Assembly (NCBI RefSeq): GCF_013409255.1
Contig: NZ_JACCAS010000001.1
Span: 3,100,001 to 3,164,000, forward strand
DNA from: Paraburkholderia bryophila
Lineage (GTDB): Bacteria > Pseudomonadota > Gammaproteobacteria > Burkholderiales > Burkholderiaceae
DNA: 64,000 nt
Direction: 5' to 3'
The translations under genes were made by a program, and so were the position numbers. The stretch's first letter is position 1. Each line of letters begins with the position of its first letter. Of the stretch, positions 41,701 to 51,361 are shown piece after piece. The notes below the pieces were generated by a model that worked only from the letters and a program-made list of their open reading frames with translations, had not been told where the DNA came from and made no database searches.

Positions 41701-42990
41701 CGTTCGGGCGAAGCGATGATTACCGACGACCACGGTCGCGAGCGCGAACGTCACAAGGTGCCGTACGGCGCGACGCTGTTGCAACTCGACGGCGCGCAGA
41801 TCAAGGCGGGCACGCAACTGGCGCAGTGGGATCCGCTGACGCGTCCGATCATCACCGAGTGGGGCGGTACGGTGAAGTTCGAAAACGTCGAAGAAGGCGT
41901 GACCGTTGCGAAGCAGATCGACGATGTGACGGGTCTGTCCACGCTGGTCGTGATCGACGTGAAGCGTCGTGGCTCGCAAGCTGCGAAGACGGTGCGTCCG
42001 CAGGTCAAGCTGCTCGACGCGAACGGCGACGAAGTCAAGATCCCGAACACCGAGCACTCGGTGCAGATCGGCTTCCAGGTCGGCGCTCTGATCACCGTGA
42101 AGGACGGTCAGCAAGTGCAGGTCGGTGAAGTGCTCGCACGGATCCCGGTTGAATCGCAGAAAACGCGTGACATTACCGGTGGTCTGCCGCGTGTGGCCGA
42201 ACTGTTCGAAGCGCGCTCGCCGAAGGACGCCGGCATTCTGGCGGAAGTCACGGGCACGACGTCGTTCGGTAAGGACACGAAGGGCAAGCAGCGTCTCGTT
42301 ATCACGGACCTCGAGGGCAACCAGCACGAGTTCCTGATCGCGAAGGAAAAGCAGGTTCTGGTGCACGATGGTCAGGTCGTCAACAAGGGCGAAATGATTG
42401 TCGACGGGCCGGCTGATCCGCACGACATTCTGCGTTTGCAGGGCGTCGAAGCGCTGGCGCGTTACATCGTGGACGAAGTGCAGGACGTGTATCGTCTGCA
42501 GGGCGTGAAGATCAATGACAAGCACATTGAAGTGATCGTCCGTCAGATGCTGCGTCGCGTGCAGATCGTCGACAACGGTGATACGCGCTTCATCATGGGC
42601 GAACAAGTTGAGCGCTCGGATATGCTCGACGAGAACGACCGGATGGCGGCGGAAGACAAGATCCCGGCAACGTACGAAAACGTTTTGCTCGGTATCACGA
42701 AGGCGTCGCTGTCCACCGATTCGTTTATCTCCGCGGCATCGTTCCAGGAAACGACCCGCGTGCTGACCGAAGCGGCGATCATGGGCAAGCGCGACGACCT
42801 GCGTGGTCTGAAGGAAAACGTGATCGTCGGCCGTCTGATTCCGGCCGGTACGGGTCTCGCGTTCCACAAGGCACGCAAGAGCAAGGAACTGTCCGACCGC
42901 GAGCGTTTCGACCAGATCGCAGCGGAAGAGTCGTTCGAATTCGGTACACCGGAAACTCCGGCTGCCGAACAGCAGCACTCCGGCGAGTAA
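38752..42990 (+). CDS. rpoC: RNA polymerase beta' subunit
   Basis: 1412 residues. The N-terminal zinc ribbon has [20 protein letters not shown] (about 70-90). The catalytic magnesium loop [12 protein letters not shown] is at residues 458-469, the same numbering as E. coli. The bridge/trigger region includes [22 protein letters not shown], and the second zinc site includes [12 protein letters not shown]. Last gene of the rplKAJL-rpoBC group; a strong terminator and then a truncated group II intron follow directly. Confidence 0.99.
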   Translation: MKALLDLFKQVQQPEVFDAIKIGLASPDKIRSWSFGEVKKPETINYRTFKPERDGLFCAKIFGPIKDYECLCGKYKRLKHRGVICEKCGVEVTLAKVRRERMGHIELASPVAHIWFLKSLPSRLGMVLDMTLRDIERVLYFEAYVVIDPGMTPLKARQIMTEEDYYNKVEEYGDEFRAEMGAEGVRELLRAINIDEQVEMLRTELKNTGSEAKIKKYAKRLKVLEAFQRSGIKPDWMVLEVLPVLPPELRPLVPLDGGRFATSDLNDLYRRVINRNNRLKRLLELKAPEIIVRNEKRMLQEAVDSLLDNGRRGKAMTGANKRPLKSLADMIKGKGGRFRQNLLGKRVDYSGRSVIVVGPTLKLHQCGLPKLMALELFKPFIFNKLEVMGVATTIKAAKKEVENQTPVVWDILEEVIREHPVMLNRAPTLHRLGIQAFEPVLIEGKAIQLHPLVCAAFNADFDGDQMAVHVPLSLEAQMEARTLMLASNNILFPANGDPSIVPSQDIVLGLYYATREAVNAKGEGLTFTGVSEALRAYENKEVELASRVNVRITEMVHNEDKSEGAPAFVPKISLFATTVGRSILSEILPPGLPFTVLNKPLKKKEISRLINTAFRKCGLRETVIFADQLMQMGFRLATRAGISICVDDMLVPPQKEQIVGDAAKKVKEYDRQYMSGLVTSQERYNNVVDIWSATSEAVGKAMMEQLSTEPVTDRDGNETRQESFNSIYMMADSGARGSAVQIRQLAGMRGLMAKPDGSIIETPITANFREGLNVLQYFISTHGARKGLADTALKTANSGYLTRRLVDVTQDLVVVEDDCGTSNGVAMKALVEGGEVVEALRDRILGRVTVADVVNPETQETLYETGTLLDEDAVEEIERLGIDEVRVRTPLTCETRYGLCAACYGRDLGRGSSVNVGEAVGVIAAQSIGEPGTQLTMRTFHIGGAASRAAVASSVEAKSNGTVRFTATMRYVTNAKGEQIVISRSGEAMITDDHGRERERHKVPYGATLLQLDGAQIKAGTQLAQWDPLTRPIITEWGGTVKFENVEEGVTVAKQIDDVTGLSTLVVIDVKRRGSQAAKTVRPQVKLLDANGDEVKIPNTEHSVQIGFQVGALITVKDGQQVQVGEVLARIPVESQKTRDITGGLPRVAELFEARSPKDAGILAEVTGTTSFGKDTKGKQRLVITDLEGNQHEFLIAKEKQVLVHDGQVVNKGEMIVDGPADPHDILRLQGVEALARYIVDEVQDVYRLQGVKINDKHIEVIVRQMLRRVQIVDNGDTRFIMGEQVERSDMLDENDRMAAEDKIPATYENVLLGITKASLSTDSFISAASFQETTRVLTEAAIMGKRDDLRGLKENVIVGRLIPAGTGLAFHKARKSKELSDRERFDQIAAEESFEFGTPETPAAEQQHSGE

Positions 42991-43027
42991 GTGCGGGCGG
43001 CGAAAGCCGCTTTCACTGAACGCTGAC

Positions 43028-43062
43028 AAAACCGCCCGGTTTCGACCGGGCGGTTTTTTTTT
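43028..43062 (+). terminator. rpoC terminator
   Basis: AAAACCGCCCGGT, loop TTCG, ACCGGGCGGTTTT with nine T residues: a textbook Rho-independent terminator. The intron begins two bases after the T-run. Confidence 0.97.
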
Positions 43063-43063
43063 G

Positions 43064-44122
43064 GTGCGCCCAGCATGGGCGCACTCCAGAGGGTGGGAGT
43101 CCCTCCGCAAGTTGATCACAGCGAAGCGCAACTGCGAGAGGGTGACCGATCGTGGGGAGGAAGCGTGGAGCGAAACTGCGAGCCGATGGACAAGAACCGG
43201 ATAGAAGGCGTTACCGACCAGGGCGAGCGGGCCAGAAATCGCAAAGCTCTCGTGATCAAGGGGCGGTGGCGTAGATCCGGCGGTTGTGCAGTGAAGGAGT
43301 GCGTTCTTACCTGGGGAGGTCCCGTCTCATGCCTGAAAGGGCAACGGCGTCGAGCCGGAGCGGGAAGTCAGCAGCGGTCATAGTAGTCACAGGATAGGCC
43401 GGTGAGGCTGAGGCTGGTGACGAAGGACCAAACGGGAAGGAGTGTCCATCGTCATGTCGATGCGGCAGGTATTGCGTCAGATGCCCGTGCAAACGGGGCG
43501 AACGGGAGTAGCGCGCGGTGAAGCTGCGCGTGTACCCGGGAGCGACGAAGCCTGCTGCCCGCGGCATGAATCCGGGGACACAGGGTCGGCGCTGCTGGAA
43601 GCGGCGCTGACGCGAGAGAACCTGAAGCGGGCGTTCAAACGGGTACGGGCTAACAAGGGAGCCGCTGGCGTGGACGGTCTGGACATTGACCAGACTGCGC
43701 GTCATCTGGTGACGGCGTGGCCCGCGATTCGTGAACAGTTGCTCAAGGGGAGGTACCGGCCCAGTCCGGTACGACGGGTGACGATTCCGAAACCGGATGG
43801 TGGCGAGCGCGAGCTCGGCATCCCGACGGTAACGGACCGGCTGATCCAGCAGGCGTTACTGCAGGTGCTGCAGCCAGTTCTGGACCCCACATTTAGCGAG
43901 TACAGCTACGGCTTCCGGCCCGGGCGTCGTGCGCACGACGCGGTGCTTGCCGCGCAGTCGTACGTGCAGTCGGGTCGGCGAATCGTGGTGGACGTTGATC
44001 TGGGGAAGTTCTTCGATCGGGTCAATCACGACATCCTGATCGACCGTCTACAGAAACGCATTGATGATGCTGGTGTAATCGGGCTGATCCGTGCGTATCT
44101 GAACAGCGGCATCATGGAAGGC
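43064..44122 (+). mobile_element. group IIC-type intron, 3'-truncated
   Basis: The 5' end GTGCGCCCAGCATGGGCGCA is that of group II introns (GUGYG rule) and close to class C members such as the Oceanobacillus iheyensis intron. Further class C-like blocks are AGAGGGTGGGAGTCCC near 43088, TTCTTACCTGGGGAGGTC near 43304 and GAAGTCAGCAGCGGTCATAG near 43365. A reverse transcriptase ORF follows in domain IV position. Matching stops near 44123; no domain V or VI hairpin is found downstream. Class C introns characteristically insert just past terminator hairpins, exactly as here. The element cannot splice or move by itself. Confidence 0.88.
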
Positions 44123-44185
44123 TCGACTGGTTTTCTTAACGGTCTCCGTGCCGCCGCTCGGCATTTCAGAGTCCTCCCATGTTGA
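43454..44185 (+). pseudogene. group II intron reverse transcriptase/maturase, N-terminal remnant
   Basis: The open frame gives 243 residues from the ATG at 43454, preceded by GGAAGGAG. It covers RT blocks 0 to about 4: TRENLKRAFKRVRANKGAAG, TIPKPDGGERELGIPTV, DRLIQQALLQVLQPVLDPTF, SYGFRPGRRAHDAVLAAQ and VVDVDLGKFFDRVNHDIL. Homology ends at AYLNSGIMEG. The last 20 codons are unrelated sequence from beyond the truncation point. The catalytic YADD box, the thumb, the maturase X domain and any endonuclease are absent, so the protein cannot be a working reverse transcriptase. Confidence 0.92.
44123..44179 (-). pseudogene. possible start of a transposase gene cut at the intron junction
   Basis: On the minus strand GGGAGGA stands seven bases before an ATG at 44164 that opens MPSGGTETVKKTSR, after which the frame enters the intron remnant. 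The spacing is that of a real translation start, and the peptide resembles the N-terminus of IS66-type or IS3-type OrfA proteins as far as I remember. No terminal inverted repeats were identified. It may instead be coincidence. Confidence 0.25.
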
Positions 44186-44323
44186 CTGACGATCACCTTC
44201 CCTAGCATAAGGGGCCGTCGTCGCGATATGGCATCAATCAATCGAAACATCGCGTCGACATCACGCTAACCCGCTCGATGCGCACGCTCAGCACGCGTCG
44301 CATCGGCATTGCCTGGTGGTCGA

Positions 44324-45622
44324 ATGAACGCTGTCGAGGTGCGTAGGTTGCCGTTGTCCGATACGGCGTTGTGGGTGGGACTTTATGTTGCCGCAGGTGT
44401 CCTGTCCGGACAGTTCAATGTCCCGACGGCCGCTCTTGCGCCCTATGTCTGGTTGCCGGCCGGCGTGAGTCTCGCGGCCATGCTGCTATCGCGCACGAGC
44501 GCCAGCGGTCGTCTTGCCGTTGCATTCGCGCTGGTGCAAACCGTGCTATCGCATTTTGGCGGCCGCGACGTGCCGTCGTCGCTTGTTCTCGGCGCGTTGG
44601 CCGGGATCGCCCCGTTGATCGCGTCGGCTGTCGTGCGATGGACGCATGTGCCGCTCCAAGGTCTCGATCTATTGCGTGCCGTGATCGTTGCGGCGGTCGT
44701 GAACGCTGTCCTTCTGGGCGGCGGCGGTGCGTTCTACTTCTCGTTGACAAAGGGCATGCCGTTCATGCTGCCGTTTCGCGAATGGAGCGCAGCGATCTTT
44801 GTCGGCGTATGCATCACGATGCCGTTACTCGCGGTATGGGCGCAATTCCGGCCAAAGCGATCGGCACCGTCCAACTGGCGGCGTGAGACGGTCGGCGGCG
44901 TTGCATTTGCCACGATGGTCGCGCTGACATGGTGGCTCTTCGACGGAGCCGCGACGCAGCGCTTCGAAGCGGCGGGCATCACGTACCCCATCTATTTGCC
45001 GATGTTCTGCGTCGTGATCGTCTCGATCGTTGGCGGCGCACGGGGCGGAACGCTCGCCGTATTTGTGCTGACGCTGATCTGCCTCGGCCACACCGCAGGT
45101 GGGGAAGGGCCGTTCGCGTTGCCGTCCGCTTCGGCTTCTTCGTCCTTGCTGCAGGCGCAACTTTACGTCGGCGTATCGGCGATGCTGGTGTTGATCGTGC
45201 ACGCGTTGCGCGACGCTGAAACACACGCCCATCTCCAGGCCGATCAGTGGCGCACCGAAATCGAACTCGCCCTCGCGGGCAGCGTATTGATCGCCTATTC
45301 GATCGATTCGCGTACGCAGATTGTTCAATGGCGTGGCGACGTGGAGCGGCTGCTTGGTTACCCCGCGGAGTCTCTGTCCAACGTCGAGCGGGTCCTCGCT
45401 TGCGTCCATCCGCTCGACCGTGAGTGCCTGCGTGATCGTTGGAGTCCCCATGCATGGGTGACGACGGATGCGCCCGCTCACATTTCGTTTCGTCTTGCTA
45501 CACGCGTTGCCAACGGCAGCTGGATCGAGTTGCAAGACCTGGGTTCATCGCTTTCCGACGGCAACGGGCAGGTCGCGTTTGTTGCCGGCGTCTGGCAGCG
45601 TCGTTCGATCGTGGCGAGTTGA
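44324..45622 (+). CDS. MASE1 membrane sensor with PAS domain, no output domain
   Basis: 432 residues. The first approximately 290 residues form about eight to nine membrane helices with MASE1 features: NVPTAALAPYVWLPAGVSLA and the following SRTSASGRLAVAFALVQTV. A single PAS-like domain (about 310-425) follows, with AYSIDSRTQIVQWRGDVERL and LGYPAES. MASE1 proteins normally continue into histidine kinase, GGDEF or EAL domains; none is present and the stop is natural in the frame. The frame opens at a TTG (44309), but the ATG at 44324 is preferred. The hydrolase gene follows after three bases, so the two are cotranscribed. Confidence 0.8.
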   Translation: MNAVEVRRLPLSDTALWVGLYVAAGVLSGQFNVPTAALAPYVWLPAGVSLAAMLLSRTSASGRLAVAFALVQTVLSHFGGRDVPSSLVLGALAGIAPLIASAVVRWTHVPLQGLDLLRAVIVAAVVNAVLLGGGGAFYFSLTKGMPFMLPFREWSAAIFVGVCITMPLLAVWAQFRPKRSAPSNWRRETVGGVAFATMVALTWWLFDGAATQRFEAAGITYPIYLPMFCVVIVSIVGGARGGTLAVFVLTLICLGHTAGGEGPFALPSASASSSLLQAQLYVGVSAMLVLIVHALRDAETHAHLQADQWRTEIELALAGSVLIAYSIDSRTQIVQWRGDVERLLGYPAESLSNVERVLACVHPLDRECLRDRWSPHAWVTTDAPAHISFRLATRVANGSWIELQDLGSSLSDGNGQVAFVAGVWQRRSIVAS

Positions 45623-45625
45623 GCT

Positions 45626-46519
45626 ATGTCTATTCGCACTGGCGCACTCTTAATCCACGGACTGGGCGGCACACAGTTTGACCTCGGGTCGATGCGCAAG
45701 CATCTGAAACGCTGCGGAATCGAGACACATTCGCTGACACTGCCGGGGCACGGCACCACGCCCGAGGCGTTGGTGTCGGTGCGCGCGGAGGACTGGGTCG
45801 ATGCCGTCACGAAGAAATATCGCGAACTTGTCGACCGTTACGATAGGTTCCACGTGATGGGCATGTGCATGGGCGCACTGCTTGCCGCGGCGTTGTGCGC
45901 CCGGGAGCGGCACAGTAAAGGCCGGCTGGTCACGCTGGCGCCGCCCATTTACATCGACGGCTGGAGCACCCCATGGTGGCGTGCCGCGCGCCATGTCGCC
46001 TACCGTCTGCCGCTGCTGCCCGCACGAATGAAGATCGAAGAGGGCGAGCCGTACGGCATCAAGAACACGCTTGTGCGCAATATCGTCAAGGCGAAGTTTG
46101 AACGCGGCGACAACTTTCACTACAAATGGGTGCCCCTCGCATGCATTCGCGAAGTGGACCGTTTGCGTCGCCAGGTCATTCGGGAAGCCGGACAGATTAG
46201 CTGTCCGACGCTGGTCGTGCACGCCAGGCAAGACGAACTGACGAGTCTGAAGTCGGCGGAATTCATTGGGCGCACCGCTCGGGATGCACGCGTTGTCGTG
46301 CTCGAAAATAGTTATCACATGATTTGTGTCGATAACGATCGCGAGCAGGTCGCAACCAGCGTGCTCGATTTTCTCGGTGCGCAGGCGCAGATGCGCGCAT
46401 ATCGGGGTGTTGAAGAAGCTCGAGGCATTGCATGTGCCGATCGACTGCATCGCGGGGACGAGCATGGGCGCGGTGATTTGCGGTCTGTACGCAAGCGGGA
46501 TGTCGGCAGCCGCGATTGA
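45626..46519 (+). CDS. alpha/beta hydrolase with Cys nucleophile elbow, C-terminus altered by deletion
   Basis: 297 residues as read. The carboxylesterase-like core runs from MSIRTGALLIHGLGGTQFDL to about residue 255. The nucleophile elbow is GMCMG with Cys81 in place of Ser. The acid is probably Asp203 (HARQDELTS) and the base His231 (ENSYHMICVD). Cys in this position occurs in dienelactone hydrolases and PHA synthases, but the overall sequence looks closer to esterases. Beyond residue 255 the frame runs out of register through patatin DNA, giving an arginine-rich tail unlikely to be native. The core may still fold. Coupled to the MASE1-PAS gene. Confidence 0.72.
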   Translation: MSIRTGALLIHGLGGTQFDLGSMRKHLKRCGIETHSLTLPGHGTTPEALVSVRAEDWVDAVTKKYRELVDRYDRFHVMGMCMGALLAAALCARERHSKGRLVTLAPPIYIDGWSTPWWRAARHVAYRLPLLPARMKIEEGEPYGIKNTLVRNIVKAKFERGDNFHYKWVPLACIREVDRLRRQVIREAGQISCPTLVVHARQDELTSLKSAEFIGRTARDARVVVLENSYHMICVDNDREQVATSVLDFLGAQAQMRAYRGVEEARGIACADRLHRGDEHGRGDLRSVRKRDVGSRD

Positions 46520-48526
46520 AAAAGCGTTGGCCGGCATGGACCTGACTGACGTCGCGTTCGATCGCGAAGCACGCGTGGACCAGCCGCAAGCGGTCCGCAA
46601 AGACAACCTCGACTATCCGGTCAGCCTGCCGCTTGGTTTCAGCAGCGACGGGGTTCGTTCGGCAAGTGGACTGATTCAGGGCAATCGGCTGCTTGCGCTT
46701 TTGCAACAGCACACGGGTCGCCTCCCGGGCGACGTCAATTTCGACGATCTTCCCGTGCCGTTCAGGGCAGTCGCGACCGACATCGAAACGGGCGACAAGA
46801 TCGTCCTCCGAAGAGGCTCACTGCCGCAGGCGATCCCGGCCAGTATGGCCGTGCCAGGTTTGTTCGCGCCTGTCGCGCTGGAGGGGCGCACGTTGGTGGA
46901 CGGCGGTATTGCCGACAACTTACCCGTCGACGTCGCGAAGCAGATGGGCGCGGATATCGTGATCGCCGTCGACATCGGTACGCCGCTCAAACGCGCGAAC
47001 CAGCTGACGTCGATGGCGAGTGTCACGCAGCAGGTTATCGGTGCGTTGATCAGCCAGAATGTGCGGAGCCAGAGGGCCAATCTCGGCGCAGCGGATATCC
47101 TGCTGCGGCCCGATCTCTCCGGTCTCGCTTTCACGGATTTTGCGGACGCCGGTCGCGGCATTGCCGCGGGCGCTGTTGCGGTCGACTCCTCACAAGTGCA
47201 AATCAGCGCGCTTTCGCTGACGCCGCAAGCATGGACCGCGTATCTGGCCGGTCGCAACGAACACGCGTTTTTGCCGGAAGGAACGAAAGTCGACCGCGTG
47301 GAAGTCGTGGCGAATGGCCGTGTCCCGGCAAGCCGTGTGCGGCAGGCGCTGCGCACGAAACCGGGCGACGCTTACGATCCGCGCACGATCGAACAGGACC
47401 TCGCCGCGCTGAACAGCACGAGCGATTTCGAAAACGTCGCTGATAGTTTGACGGGCACCGATGGTGATCGCGTCCTGCGTGTCACGGCGAACTCGAAAAG
47501 CTGGGGGCCCAACTTCCTGCTGTTCGGCCTTGGTTTGCAGAGCAATTTCAGCGGCGACGGCGCGTTCGCGTTGCGCGTAGGGCATCGCAGCCGTGGATCA
47601 CGCAAAGCGGGCTTGAATGGCGTAACGACGCCGTGCTCGGCAGCCGCGATTTGATGCTGAAAACCGAACTGCGGCAGCCGCTGTTTTCGCAGGATGGCCT
47701 CTATCTGGCGCCCTTCGCGTCAATCAAGCGAAATCTGTTGGACGTCTACGATGATGACCAACCCGACGGCGCGCCTCCCATGATGAAACTTCGTCAGCAG
47801 GAGTTCCGGGTCGGGCTCAATGCTGGTTTGCCGTTGGGAAAACTCGGTGAAATACGAGCGGGCATCGCCCGGGTGCATACGTCCTCCACGTTAATGACGG
47901 CCGCACCGACCGTGATGGTCTCGCTCGATGGCGACGATTCGGTGTCTGTGCCGATCGCGCCGGATTCGTCTTCCGAGACGGTTGGCCGTGTCGAGTTCGA
48001 GATCGATCAGCTCGACGACGTGCTGTTTCCGCGTCACGGCTATTACGTCGACGGATACGCGGAAATGGCGCTCGATCAATCGGAAGGTCGCTACAACACG
48101 GCCCATATTCGCGCACTCTGGGCAGAAAGCTTCGGCCGGCACAGCCTGAACGCCGCGTTCGAAACCGGTGGCCAATTCGGTAACAAGGACGTGGGCAGGT
48201 ACACGTTCGATCTTGGTGGTTTCCAGCATCTGGCCGCGTACGCGCAGAATCAGTTCAGTGGGAATTACGTCATGTACGGCCGCCTCACCTATCTCGCCCA
48301 ATTGAAGCACTTCAACTCGGGTCCAATCCGGGGCACATTTGCCGGCGCCAGTCTGGAGGCGGGCAACGTCTGGAACAGCAGCAGCGCGTTTGCGCGTGGT
48401 CCGTGGCGAGCCAGCGCCAGTGCGTTTCTCGGTGCGACGACTTCGTTTGGGCCGGTTTATCTGGGCGTTGCGATGGCGCCCGGCGGCGCGCGTAATGTGT
48501 ATTTCCAGTTGGGTAACCAGTTCTAA
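46395..48526 (+). pseudogene. PlpD-like patatin / Omp85 barrel gene, 5'-deleted and frameshifted
   Basis: The remaining DNA encodes, in order, a patatin lipase domain (AHIGVLKKLEALHVP, the catalytic Ser in GTSMG, the Asp in LVDGGIADNLPVDVA), a POTRA-like region (VDRVEVVANGRVPASRVR) and a beta barrel (GFQHLAAYAQNQFSGNYVMY and ending VYFQLGNQF). This is the layout of outer-membrane type Vd proteins like PlpD. The signal peptide and the glycine-rich oxyanion motif before AHIGV are gone. Near 47587 the reading frame is lost. Frame analysis shows that one missing base restores VGHRQPWITQSGLEW and then NDAVLGSRDL. Both breaks point to a dead gene. The second part is open from 47633 to 48526. Confidence 0.88.
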
Positions 48527-48734
48527 GCGGGAAGGTTGGGCGTGCGGCCTTTCCGTACACACGGGACACGAGCGTCGTAACCCTCACAAATACATGGCGA
48601 GGAGCGGGCGATTCGCACATACGTGTCTCCTGATTTCCTAAGCCGAACGGCGAACGTGTGCAAACGTTTCGGGCGGCGCGCCGAGGGGTTGGTAAAATCC
48701 GCCCACCGGCATCGCGCTGTTCAACCTCTATCTT

Positions 48735-50582
48735 ATGTCCCGTTCGCTCCAGATCCTCAACGAAGTCTTCGGCTATCCCGCGTTCAGAGGGCAGCAGGGC
48801 GAAATTGTCGAGCATGTCTCGGCCGGCGGCGACTGTCTGGTGCTGATGCCCACCGGCGGCGGCAAGTCGTTGTGCTATCAGATTCCCTCTCTGGTACGGC
48901 GTGAAGGCGGCTTCGGCGCGGGCATTGTCGTTTCCCCGCTGATCGCGCTGATGCAGGACCAGGTCGCCGCACTCACCGAAGTAGGCGTGCGCGCGGCCTA
49001 TCTGAATTCGACGCTGTCGAGCGCCGAGGCCATGGCGACCGAGCGCGCGTTGCGCGAAGGCGAGATCGACCTGCTCTACGTGGCGCCCGAACGGTTGATG
49101 ACGCCGCGTTTCCAGGAACTGCTGGAGCGCACGCGTATCGGCCTGTTCGCGATCGACGAAGCGCATTGCGTCTCGCAGTGGGGGCACGATTTCCGGCCTG
49201 ACTATATTCAGCTGTCGGTACTGCACGAGCGCTTCCCGAATGTGCCGCGCATCGCGCTTACGGCTACTGCGGATGACATTACTCGCGACGAGATCATCCA
49301 GCGTCTGGCGCTGGATGACGCGCGCATTTTCGTGTCGAGCTTCGACCGGCCGAACATCCGCTACCGCATTGTCGAAAAGGACAACGCGCGCACGCAGTTG
49401 CTCGACTTCATCCGCGCCGAGCATTCAAAGCCGGATGGCACCACCGACGCCGGCGTCGTCTATTGCCTGTCGCGTCGCAAGGTGGAAGAAACGGCGGAAT
49501 GGCTCAAAGAGAAGGGTATGCGCGCGCTGCCGTATCACGCTGGCATGGAGTTCGAAATCCGCCAGAAACATCAGGAGATGTTTCAGCGCGAAGAAGGCAT
49601 CGTGATGTGCGCGACGATTGCGTTCGGCATGGGCATCGACAAGCCAGACGTGCGCTTCGTCGCGCACCTCGACTTGCCGAAGAGCGTCGAGGGCTACTAC
49701 CAGGAAACCGGGCGCGCAGGCCGTGACGGCATGCCGGCGAACGCGTGGATGGCCTACGGTCTCGGCGACGTCGTGCAGCAGCGCAAGATGATCGACGAAT
49801 CCGACGCGGACGACGCCCACAAGCGCGTGCAAACCGGCAAGCTGGACGCGTTGCTCGGGCTGTGTGAAGCCGCGACCTGCCGCCGGGTGCGTTTGCTTGC
49901 GTATTTCGGCGAGACGAGCAAGCCTTGCGGCAACTGCGACAACTGTATCGAGCCGCCGGACACATGGGACGCTACGCGCGAGGCGCGAATGGCGCTGTCC
50001 TGCGTATTTCGGGCGCAACGGGCGAGCGGGTTCCATTTCGGCGCCGGCCATCTGATCGACATCCTGCGCGGTAACAGTAGCGAAAAGATTATGCAGCGCG
50101 GCCACGAGAAGCTGACTACGTTTGGAATCGGCGCGGCGTTGGGCGAGCCGGAGTGGCGCGCGGTGTTCCGCCAACTGGTCGCGTTCGGCTATCTGACTGT
50201 GGACCATGAAGGTTTCGGCTCACTGGTCCTGACTGAGGCCAGCAAGCCGGTGCTCAAAGGCGAACAGAACGTCACCATGCGCCGCTATGTGAAACCGACG
50301 CGTAGCCGCCAGTCGTCCGCCCGTACCAGCGAGCGCGCCGACCCGACGATCGGCATGGGACCGCGCGAACGCGCCCGCTGGGAGCGCCTGCGCGCGTGGC
50401 GTACCGAGACGGCGAAGAGCGACGGTGTGCCTGCCTACGTGATTTTCCACGACGCGACGCTCGCGGAGATCGCCCGTAACGGCCCCGATTCCATTGAGGA
50501 TCTGCGTGGCATTCCGGGCATGGGCGTGCGCAAACTCGACCGTTTCGGCGACGAATTGCTTGAAGTCGTCGCGGCGGACTAA
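48735..50582 (+). CDS. recQ: ATP-dependent DNA helicase RecQ
   Basis: 615 residues with full RecQ architecture. Helicase motif I is [16 protein letters not shown], and motif II is [20 protein letters not shown], including the aromatic-rich loop. Motif VI is [13 protein letters not shown]. The RQC zinc site has [12 protein letters not shown] and CGNCDNC. The HRDC domain at the C-terminus includes [21 protein letters not shown] 3'-5' helicase for recombination and replication restart. No clear Shine-Dalgarno sequence precedes the ATG. The 208 bp before it show no gene. It stands between the accessory block and rpsL. Confidence 0.97.
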   Translation: MSRSLQILNEVFGYPAFRGQQGEIVEHVSAGGDCLVLMPTGGGKSLCYQIPSLVRREGGFGAGIVVSPLIALMQDQVAALTEVGVRAAYLNSTLSSAEAMATERALREGEIDLLYVAPERLMTPRFQELLERTRIGLFAIDEAHCVSQWGHDFRPDYIQLSVLHERFPNVPRIALTATADDITRDEIIQRLALDDARIFVSSFDRPNIRYRIVEKDNARTQLLDFIRAEHSKPDGTTDAGVVYCLSRRKVEETAEWLKEKGMRALPYHAGMEFEIRQKHQEMFQREEGIVMCATIAFGMGIDKPDVRFVAHLDLPKSVEGYYQETGRAGRDGMPANAWMAYGLGDVVQQRKMIDESDADDAHKRVQTGKLDALLGLCEAATCRRVRLLAYFGETSKPCGNCDNCIEPPDTWDATREARMALSCVFRAQRASGFHFGAGHLIDILRGNSSEKIMQRGHEKLTTFGIGAALGEPEWRAVFRQLVAFGYLTVDHEGFGSLVLTEASKPVLKGEQNVTMRRYVKPTRSRQSSARTSERADPTIGMGPRERARWERLRAWRTETAKSDGVPAYVIFHDATLAEIARNGPDSIEDLRGIPGMGVRKLDRFGDELLEVVAAD

Positions 50583-50634
50583 GGCTCGGCTGCCGTCCTC
50601 GTCGCTCGACAGGGGTGCGAAACATCGCAACCTG

Positions 50635-50664
50635 TTGACTCCCTTAGTATTTTCGGAATATTAT
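50635..50664 (+). promoter_or_regulatory. str operon promoter
   Basis: TTGACT, 18 bases, TATTAT, about 140 bases before rpsL and just after recQ. It is the best candidate for driving rpsL-rpsG-fusA-tuf. Confidence 0.7.
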
Positions 50665-50803
50665 GCTAGGTTCCGGTTCTTGGGGTGCCTGCTCGCGAAG
50701 TTAATTCGTGCGCTGACGACTGGGGCCGGAAGTTCGATGCGCAATCGTTTCTGCTTTGCCCGGAAACAGATGCGTCGATTTTGTTCAATTTCAGGAATAA
50801 ACA

Positions 50804-51184
50804 ATGCCAACCATCAATCAACTGGTTCGCAAAGGCCGCGCTTCGGAAACAGTGAAGAGCAAGAGCCCGGCTTTGCAGGACTGTCCCCAGCGTCGCGGCG
50901 TGTGCACCCGTGTGTACACCACGACGCCGAAGAAGCCTAACTCGGCGCTGCGTAAGGTTGCCAAGGTTCGTCTGACGAACGGCTTCGAAGTTATTTCGTA
51001 CATCGGTGGTGAAGGCCACAACCTGCAGGAACACTCGGTCGTGCTGATTCGCGGTGGCCGTGTCAAGGACTTGCCGGGTGTGCGTTACCACATGGTTCGC
51101 GGCTCGCTGGATACCCAGGGCGTCAAGGATCGTAAGCAAGCTCGCTCGAAGTACGGCGCGAAGCGTGCCAAGGCTGGCAAGTAA
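50804..51184 (+). CDS. rpsL: 30S ribosomal protein S12
   Basis: 126 residues starting [20 protein letters not shown]. The decoding-site loop [19 protein letters not shown] and the loop [18 protein letters not shown] carry lysines 43 and 88 in their ordinary, streptomycin-sensitive state. First gene of the str operon; rpsG follows after 177 bases, a gap which in E. coli contains an S7 binding site (not verified here). Confidence 0.99.
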   Translation: MPTINQLVRKGRASETVKSKSPALQDCPQRRGVCTRVYTTTPKKPNSALRKVAKVRLTNGFEVISYIGGEGHNLQEHSVVLIRGGRVKDLPGVRYHMVRGSLDTQGVKDRKQARSKYGAKRAKAGK

Positions 51185-51361
51185 TTAGCCGGTCAGCAGT
51201 TTCAGGTCGCCTGTAAAGGCGGTATTAGCGGTGGTGCCGGAATCGCCGGTGCTGTCGAGTAAGTGGTCACCCGACCGGGCTGGTAAGTCGTAAGAGATGA
51301 ATCGGGTTAGTTGGTGGCCGCGGGGCTGAACAGCTCCAACTGAAAAGTTAAAGGAAGAAAC

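Noticed and set aside
43442..44185. Novel reverse-transcriptase-based defence system (retron or DRT-like)
   Set aside because: The RT blocks and the upstream RNA match a group II intron and its maturase, and the gene lacks the YADD active site.
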